A stretch of 38,622 nucleotides of DNA, taken from NCBI RefSeq assembly GCF_025699295.1, contig NZ_JAILWB010000018.1:65309-103930 (forward strand). Reading direction: 5' to 3'. This DNA comes from Hydrogenophaga sp. (GTDB taxonomy: Bacteria; Pseudomonadota; Gammaproteobacteria; Burkholderiales; Burkholderiaceae_C). The notes under the pieces are model-generated. The model was not told where the DNA came from. It saw nothing but the letters and a program-made list of their open reading frames with translations, and ran no database searches. Positions 34,767 to 38,622 of this stretch are shown here, one piece after another. The position numbers and the translations under genes are program-made. Each line of letters begins with the position of its first letter. Within the stretch, counting starts at the first letter, position 1.

Positions 34767-36056
34767 ATGCTCGCACTCACCCTGTTCGGCGTCTTCTTCG
34801 CCATCGCCCTGGCCGGCGTGCCCCTGCTGTTCTCCATCCTGGCGACCACGGTCGGCATCATCTGGTGGCAGGATCTTGGCCACCCGCTGGAGTCGATCCT
34901 GCTGTCCTTCGTGGGAGGCGTGGAGCCTTTCATCCTGCTGGCGGTTCCCTTGTTCATCTTCGCTGGCGAACTGCTCGCACACGGCGGCGTGGGCCAGCGC
35001 ATCGTGGCCTTCGCGCGTGTGCTGTTCGGCTGGATGCCGGGCGGCCTGGGCGTGGTCACCGTGATGAGCTGCACCATGTTCGGCGGCGTCTCCGGGTCGG
35101 CCATCGCGGACACCGCGGCCATTGGCTCACTGGTGATCCCGGCCATGATCGCGCGCGGCTATTCGCGCGGCTTTGCAGCGGCCCTGCTGGCGGTGGCGGG
35201 CACCATCGCCCTGCTGATGCCGCTGTCGATTCCGTTCCTCGTCTACGCCTTCATTTCGGGTGTGTCGATGCGCAGCCTGTCGATGGCAGGGTTGCTGCCC
35301 GCCCTGGCTACGGCGATCGCCCTCATTGTGGTGTGCATCTGGCACGGCAAGCGAACCGGCTGCGACAACGGCGAGGACCGGTCGAGCGCGGCGGAAATCT
35401 GGGCTGCCACGCGTGCCGCAGGCCCTGCGCTGCTCATGCCGGTCATCATCATCGGCGGCATCTGGACGGGCTTCTTCACCCCGAGCGAGTCCGCGGCCAT
35501 TGCGGTTTTCTACGGGCTGGCGATCTCGCTGTTCTATTACGGCGACCTGAGCTGGCGCCAGATCCCGCAGCTGCTGCTCAATGCCTTCATGACCAGCGCC
35601 ACCGTGATGCTGGTGATCGGCGCGACCGGCGCCATGGCCTGGCTGATCACCATCGAGCAGGTGGCCGTGCAGATGGCCGAGTGGATCCAGCTGGTGGCCA
35701 CCGAGCCCTGGATGTTCCTGATGCTGTTCAACATCTGCCTGCTGCTGCTGGGCATCTTCATCGAGCCCCTGCCGGCGATGTTGCTGTGTGCGCCGCTGTT
35801 CCTGCCGCTGGCCCGACATTTCGAGATGGACATGGTGCACATCGGCGTCGTGATGACGGCCAACCTCGCCATCGCGCTGTACACGCCCCCGGTGGGCGGC
35901 ACCCTGTTCGTGGCCGCCAAGCTGGCCAGGGCCGGCATCGGCGAGATCACGCGCCACCTGTGGCCATTGATGGTGGCCACTTTTGCGGTGGTGATCCTCA
36001 TCACCTACATGCCCTCGCTGTCCACCTGGCTGCCGCGCTTCATCCTCTCTCTGTAA
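34767..36056 (+). CDS. dctM: TRAP transporter large membrane subunit (DctM family), second cluster
   Basis: The 429-residue product has about twelve membrane helices and DctM blocks: LLAVPLFIFAGELLAHGGVG, FGGVSGSAIADTAAIGSLVI, and NLAIALYTPPVGGTLFVAAK. It completes the second ion-coupled TRAP system with the two genes before it. It is followed by the ABM-domain gene after 26 bases. Confidence 0.92.
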   Translation: MLALTLFGVFFAIALAGVPLLFSILATTVGIIWWQDLGHPLESILLSFVGGVEPFILLAVPLFIFAGELLAHGGVGQRIVAFARVLFGWMPGGLGVVTVMSCTMFGGVSGSAIADTAAIGSLVIPAMIARGYSRGFAAALLAVAGTIALLMPLSIPFLVYAFISGVSMRSLSMAGLLPALATAIALIVVCIWHGKRTGCDNGEDRSSAAEIWAATRAAGPALLMPVIIIGGIWTGFFTPSESAAIAVFYGLAISLFYYGDLSWRQIPQLLLNAFMTSATVMLVIGATGAMAWLITIEQVAVQMAEWIQLVATEPWMFLMLFNICLLLLGIFIEPLPAMLLCAPLFLPLARHFEMDMVHIGVVMTANLAIALYTPPVGGTLFVAAKLARAGIGEITRHLWPLMVATFAVVILITYMPSLSTWLPRFILSL

Positions 36057-36082
36057 CCGCATCCGTTCACAGCCACACGTCC

Positions 36083-36379
36083 ATGAACAACCTCGTCCTT
36101 GTCGTCGAATTTCACATCAAGCCCGAGCACGTTGCCGCGTTCGACGCAGCCATCCGTGAGAACGCGCGCCAGTCTCTGGCCACGGAGCCGGGGTGCCAGT
36201 GTTTCGATGTCTGCACCGATCCCCTGGTGCCGCAGCTGTTCTACCTGTACGAGGTCTACGACGACGAGGCGGCCATCCAGGCCCACCTGGCGTCGCCGCA
36301 CTTCCTGGCGATGGACGCAGAGACCGCGGCGTGGGTCGAACGCAAGCAGGTGCGCAAGCTGGTCCGGGTGGCGGCATGA
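36083..36379 (+). CDS. ABM-domain (antibiotic biosynthesis monooxygenase-like) small protein
   Basis: The 98-residue product is a single ABM fold: LVLVVEFHIKPEHVAAFDAA for the first strand and helix, then SLATEPGCQCFDVCTD, LFYLYEVYDDEAAIQAHLAS, and HFLAMDAETAAWV. This pattern is closest to the LsrG/YgiN type, which includes an isomerase acting on a phosphorylated diketone in autoinducer-2 breakdown. It overlaps the kinase gene by four bases (ATGA at 36376-36379), so the two are made together. A small isomerase or mutarotase role on an oxo-acid intermediate is possible and would fill the place of OtnI, which is absent; this is a hypothesis. Confidence 0.82.
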   Translation: MNNLVLVVEFHIKPEHVAAFDAAIRENARQSLATEPGCQCFDVCTDPLVPQLFYLYEVYDDEAAIQAHLASPHFLAMDAETAAWVERKQVRKLVRVAA

Positions 36380-37638
36380 CGGGTATCGCACTCGGCTGCA
36401 TCGCCGACGACTTCACCGGCGCCACCGATCTGGCGAACAACCTCGTGCGTGCAGGCCTGCGCGTGGTGCAGACCATTGGCGTGCCGCGCCGGCCGGTGCG
36501 CGATGCCGACGCCGTCGTCATCGCGCTGAAGTCGCGCACGGCCCCCGTGGCCGAGGCGGTGTCCGCATCGCTGGGCGCGGCGACGTGGTTGCAGGCACAG
36601 GGCGCAAGGTGTCTCTACTTCAAGGTCTGCTCGACTTTCGATTCGACCCACAAGGGCAACATCGGCCCGGTGGCCGAGGCACTGGCCGACCTGGTAGGCG
36701 CGCGCTTCGTGCCGGTGGCACCTGCGTTCCCCGCCAATGGACGCACGGTGTTCCAGGGCCACCTGTTCGTGGGCGACCAGCTGCTGTCGGAGAGCCCGAT
36801 GCGCACGCACCCGCTCACCCCCATGACCGACGCCAACCTGATGCGGGTGTTGCAGCCGCAGTTGGCCAGCCGGCGTGTCGGGCTCGTCGCCCGGCAGCAT
36901 CTCGCGGGCGGCGCGGCGGCGGTGCATGAACGGGCCGGGAATCTCGCCGAGCAGGGCGTGCAGATGGCCATCGTCGACACGGTCGAGCAGCCTGATCTGG
37001 CGGTGCTGGCCGCTGCGGTGGCGCAAGGCAACTGGCCGCTGGTCGTCGCCGGTTCGGGACTGGCGATCGAGCTGCCCGGGGCCATGGGCCTCAAGCGCCA
37101 CACACAGGCGGATGCGCTGCCCGCCACCGATGGCGCACGCGCGATCGTCTCCGGCAGTTGCTCGGCCGCCACCAACGCGCAGGTTGCCGCATTCATGGCG
37201 CGCGGTGGCAGCGCTTTTGCCATCGACGGACTGCGCCTGGCCGCGGGCGCCGATGCACTGGTGGACGAAGCCCTGGCCTGGGCCGCTGCACACCTGGGGG
37301 CACAGCCGGTGCTGTTCTATGCCACGGCGCAGGCCGAGACGGTGCGTTCCGTCCAGCAGGCCCTGGGTGTCGAGCGAGCGGGTGAACTCATCGAGCAGGC
37401 ACTGGCGCGGATCGCGCGCGGGCTGGTCGATCGCGGCGTGCGCCAGCTCGTGGTGGCCGGTGGCGAAACCTCTGGCGCGTGCGTCAAGGCGCTGGGCATC
37501 GAGCAGTTGCGCATTGGCGCGCAGATCGACCCGGGCGTGCCCTGGTGCCATGCCGATCCACCGGGCCTGCGCATCGCGCTCAAATCCGGCAACTTCGGTG
37601 GCACCGACTTCTTTCACAAGGCGTTTGCCACCACATGA
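36376..37638 (+). CDS. otnK: Four-carbon acid sugar kinase, probable 3-oxo-tetronate 4-kinase (OtnK-like)
   Basis: The 420-residue product is a DUF1537-type kinase. The N-terminal domain has GCIADDFTGATDLANNLVRA and KVCSTFDSTHKGNIGPVAEA with VAPAFPANGRTVFQGHLFVG; the C-terminal domain has IVSGSCSAATNAQ, VAGGETSGACVKAL and LKSGNFGGTDFF. Length and these blocks fit OtnK, which phosphorylates 3-oxo-tetronate. The next gene is an OtnC-like aldolase and overlaps it (ATGA at 37635-37638), which supports the assignment. The DUF1537 kinase at 26970 is a distant paralogue with a different N terminus, so the window has two kinases for two acids. Confidence 0.83.
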   Translation: MTGIALGCIADDFTGATDLANNLVRAGLRVVQTIGVPRRPVRDADAVVIALKSRTAPVAEAVSASLGAATWLQAQGARCLYFKVCSTFDSTHKGNIGPVAEALADLVGARFVPVAPAFPANGRTVFQGHLFVGDQLLSESPMRTHPLTPMTDANLMRVLQPQLASRRVGLVARQHLAGGAAAVHERAGNLAEQGVQMAIVDTVEQPDLAVLAAAVAQGNWPLVVAGSGLAIELPGAMGLKRHTQADALPATDGARAIVSGSCSAATNAQVAAFMARGGSAFAIDGLRLAAGADALVDEALAWAAAHLGAQPVLFYATAQAETVRSVQQALGVERAGELIEQALARIARGLVDRGVRQLVVAGGETSGACVKALGIEQLRIGAQIDPGVPWCHADPPGLRIALKSGNFGGTDFFHKAFATT

Positions 37639-38333
37639 CCGCCGAGCGAGATCTGCGGCAAGCCATCTGCGATGTGGGCCGCAGCCTGTTCGACCGCGGC
37701 TACGTGCACGCCAGCGCCGGCAACATCAGCGCGCGGCTGACGCACGGCTACCTGATCACGCCCACCGACGCCTGCCTGGGACGGATGCATCCTGATGACA
37801 TTGCCCTGGTCGATTCATCGGGGCAACAACGCAGTGGCCGCAAGGCCAGCAAGACGCTGGAACTGCACCGGGCCATCTACGACAGCGACCCATCCGCGCA
37901 ATGCGTGATCCACACCCACAGCACGCACCTGGTGGCCTTGAGCCTTCAGGGCGTGTGGCGCCCCGACTGCGTGTTGCCGCCGATCACGCCCTACCAGGTC
38001 ATGAAGGTGGGCCCGGTGCCGCTGGTGGCCTGCGACGTGCCGGGCGCGAAGCGGGTGGCGCAGGCCGTCGCCGGGTTGATCCGGGAGCGGCCCATCCGTG
38101 GCGTGCTGCTGGAGCGACTGGGCCCGGTGGTCTGGCACACCTCACCCGAATCGGCGAGCAATGTGCTCGAGGAACTTGAAGAGACGGCGCGGTTGTGGCT
38201 GATGGCCCAGGGACGGGTCGAGCCGCTGGACCGCGCTCAGCTGGCCGGCTTGCGCGAAGCCTTCGGTGTGGAATGGCCCGACGGCAGCGAAAACCCGCCG
38301 TCTTTCCCTGCGGCGCGTGACGGTGGGTCCTGA
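37635..38333 (+). CDS. otnC: Class II aldolase, 3-oxo-tetronate 4-phosphate decarboxylase-like (OtnC) with altered zinc site
   Basis: The 232-residue product has the class II aldolase/adducin fold: HASAGNISARLTHGYLITPT, LELHRAIYDSDP with the catalytic Glu76, and VIHTHSTHLVALS with zinc ligands His93 and His95. OtnC decarboxylates 3-oxo-tetronate 4-phosphate to dihydroxyacetone phosphate. In the family the third zinc ligand lies in a LLxxHGPVV motif, but here it is LLERLGPVVW, so His is replaced by Leu162. The PPITPYQVMKVG block is conserved as in OtnC. It overlaps otnK by four bases. Activity with the altered metal site cannot be judged from sequence. Confidence 0.8.
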   Translation: MTAERDLRQAICDVGRSLFDRGYVHASAGNISARLTHGYLITPTDACLGRMHPDDIALVDSSGQQRSGRKASKTLELHRAIYDSDPSAQCVIHTHSTHLVALSLQGVWRPDCVLPPITPYQVMKVGPVPLVACDVPGAKRVAQAVAGLIRERPIRGVLLERLGPVVWHTSPESASNVLEELEETARLWLMAQGRVEPLDRAQLAGLREAFGVEWPDGSENPPSFPAARDGGS

Positions 38334-38622
38334 AGCACTGCGTCGCTGAAGACGCGGGCCTTGAGCAGGTTCAACGCCTCCGGTCCAGGCATCCGATGTC
38401 AACGGCTGATGGAGACGGAGAGGATCTCTACCAACGGCCCTTCAAGGCCTGTACATTCCCGCTGCCACGCGCCTGCCGCGGCGACCAGTTGACCTACCAG
38501 CGAGGAGGGCACAAGTCTGGTGACACGCCGGGACCATTCCATCTGAAAAGATGCTCGGGATACCCCATCAGAACAGCAACCCGTCGGGCATTCGCAGGTT
38601 CAGAACCTGCACCATCAACAGG
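38334..38622. other. Right-edge region without a recognised gene
   Basis: These 289 bases follow otnC and run to the window edge. The stretch after about 38390 looks slightly less GC-rich than the clusters. A perfect inverted repeat GCAGGTT-CAG-AACCTGC lies at 38594-38610. On the minus strand a frame open to the edge ends with TGA at 38570-38568 and would encode about 17 residues, possibly the end of a gene outside the window. No terminator with a T-run follows otnC. Confidence 0.4.

Noticed and set aside
38142..38402. Minus-strand 86-codon frame over the end of otnC
   Set aside because: Antisense to a well-supported gene, Arg/Gly-rich with no recognisable domain or ribosome site.
38568..38622. 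Minus-strand frame at the right edge (about 17 codons to a stop)
   Set aside because: Too short to tell from chance; mentioned with the edge region only.

Overview
The window is uniformly GC-rich, has short intergenic gaps and many 4-base ATGA/GTGA gene overlaps. It carries TRAP transporters, a Bug-type receptor and a ybhP-clsB-ybhN set. Together these suggest a chromosomal segment of a metabolically versatile betaproteobacterium, most likely Burkholderiales/Comamonadaceae (for example a Hydrogenophaga-like genus). That assignment is inferred from gene content and codon style only. No rRNA, tRNA, CRISPR array, prophage or complete insertion sequence was seen.

Layout. (1) 1-4.2 kb: the 3' end of an Hsp70-family gene, a small ABM/EthD-like protein, an AraC-type regulator divergent from a secreted lipoprotein of the tannase/feruloyl esterase family, and a lone IS3-type OrfA-like HTH protein. 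(2) 4.2-10.1 kb: a copper-resistance island. It holds a Met/His-rich lipoprotein, a P1B Cu+ ATPase with an N-terminal heavy-metal-binding domain, a CueR-like MerR regulator with a His-rich tail, a CopZ chaperone, and a divergent second Cu+ ATPase with an MxCxxC domain. Three CueR-type operators and one FNR/Anr-like box lie in the gaps. (3) 10.1-13.0 kb: the overlapping operon ybhP-clsB-ybhN (phosphodiesterase-like protein, cardiolipin synthase, membrane protein). (4) 13.0-15.6 kb: an AraC regulator divergent from a TTC38-like TPR protein. (5) 15.6-20.5 kb: a leftward six-gene catabolic operon (GntR, VOC dioxygenase-like protein, FAH-family hydrolase, quinone-oxidoreductase-like MDR, Bug receptor, DUF1185) with a well-defined promoter and a triple TGTGCA repeat. 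(6) 20.6-21.7 kb: a DEDDh exonuclease with a textbook terminator.

(7) 21.9-29.1 kb: an operon that looks like D-apionate catabolism. It encodes ApnO-like oxidoisomerase, a DctPQM TRAP transporter, a RuBisCO-like protein (OiaX/OiaT type), a DUF1537 kinase (OiaK-like) and a FadR-type GntR regulator. The proposed flow is uptake of a sugar acid, oxidation and isomerisation to 3-oxo-isoapionate, phosphorylation, and cleavage or decarboxylation by the RuBisCO-like protein.

(8) 29.4-38.3 kb: a second sugar-acid cluster in the same direction. It encodes an SMP-30 lactonase, a GntR regulator, an isocitrate/isopropylmalate-dehydrogenase-family enzyme, an apiose-dehydrogenase-like Gfo/Idh/MocA protein, a second DctPQM transporter, an ABM-domain protein, OtnK-like kinase and OtnC-like class II aldolase. 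OtnK/OtnC normally convert 3-oxo-tetronate to dihydroxyacetone phosphate, but the usual partners LtnD/DenD and OtnI are absent. The IPMDH-family and ABM proteins sit where they would be expected. In addition, the OtnC homologue lacks a canonical zinc histidine and the IPMDH homologue has Phe at the catalytic Tyr position. This second cluster is the best candidate here for an undescribed pathway.
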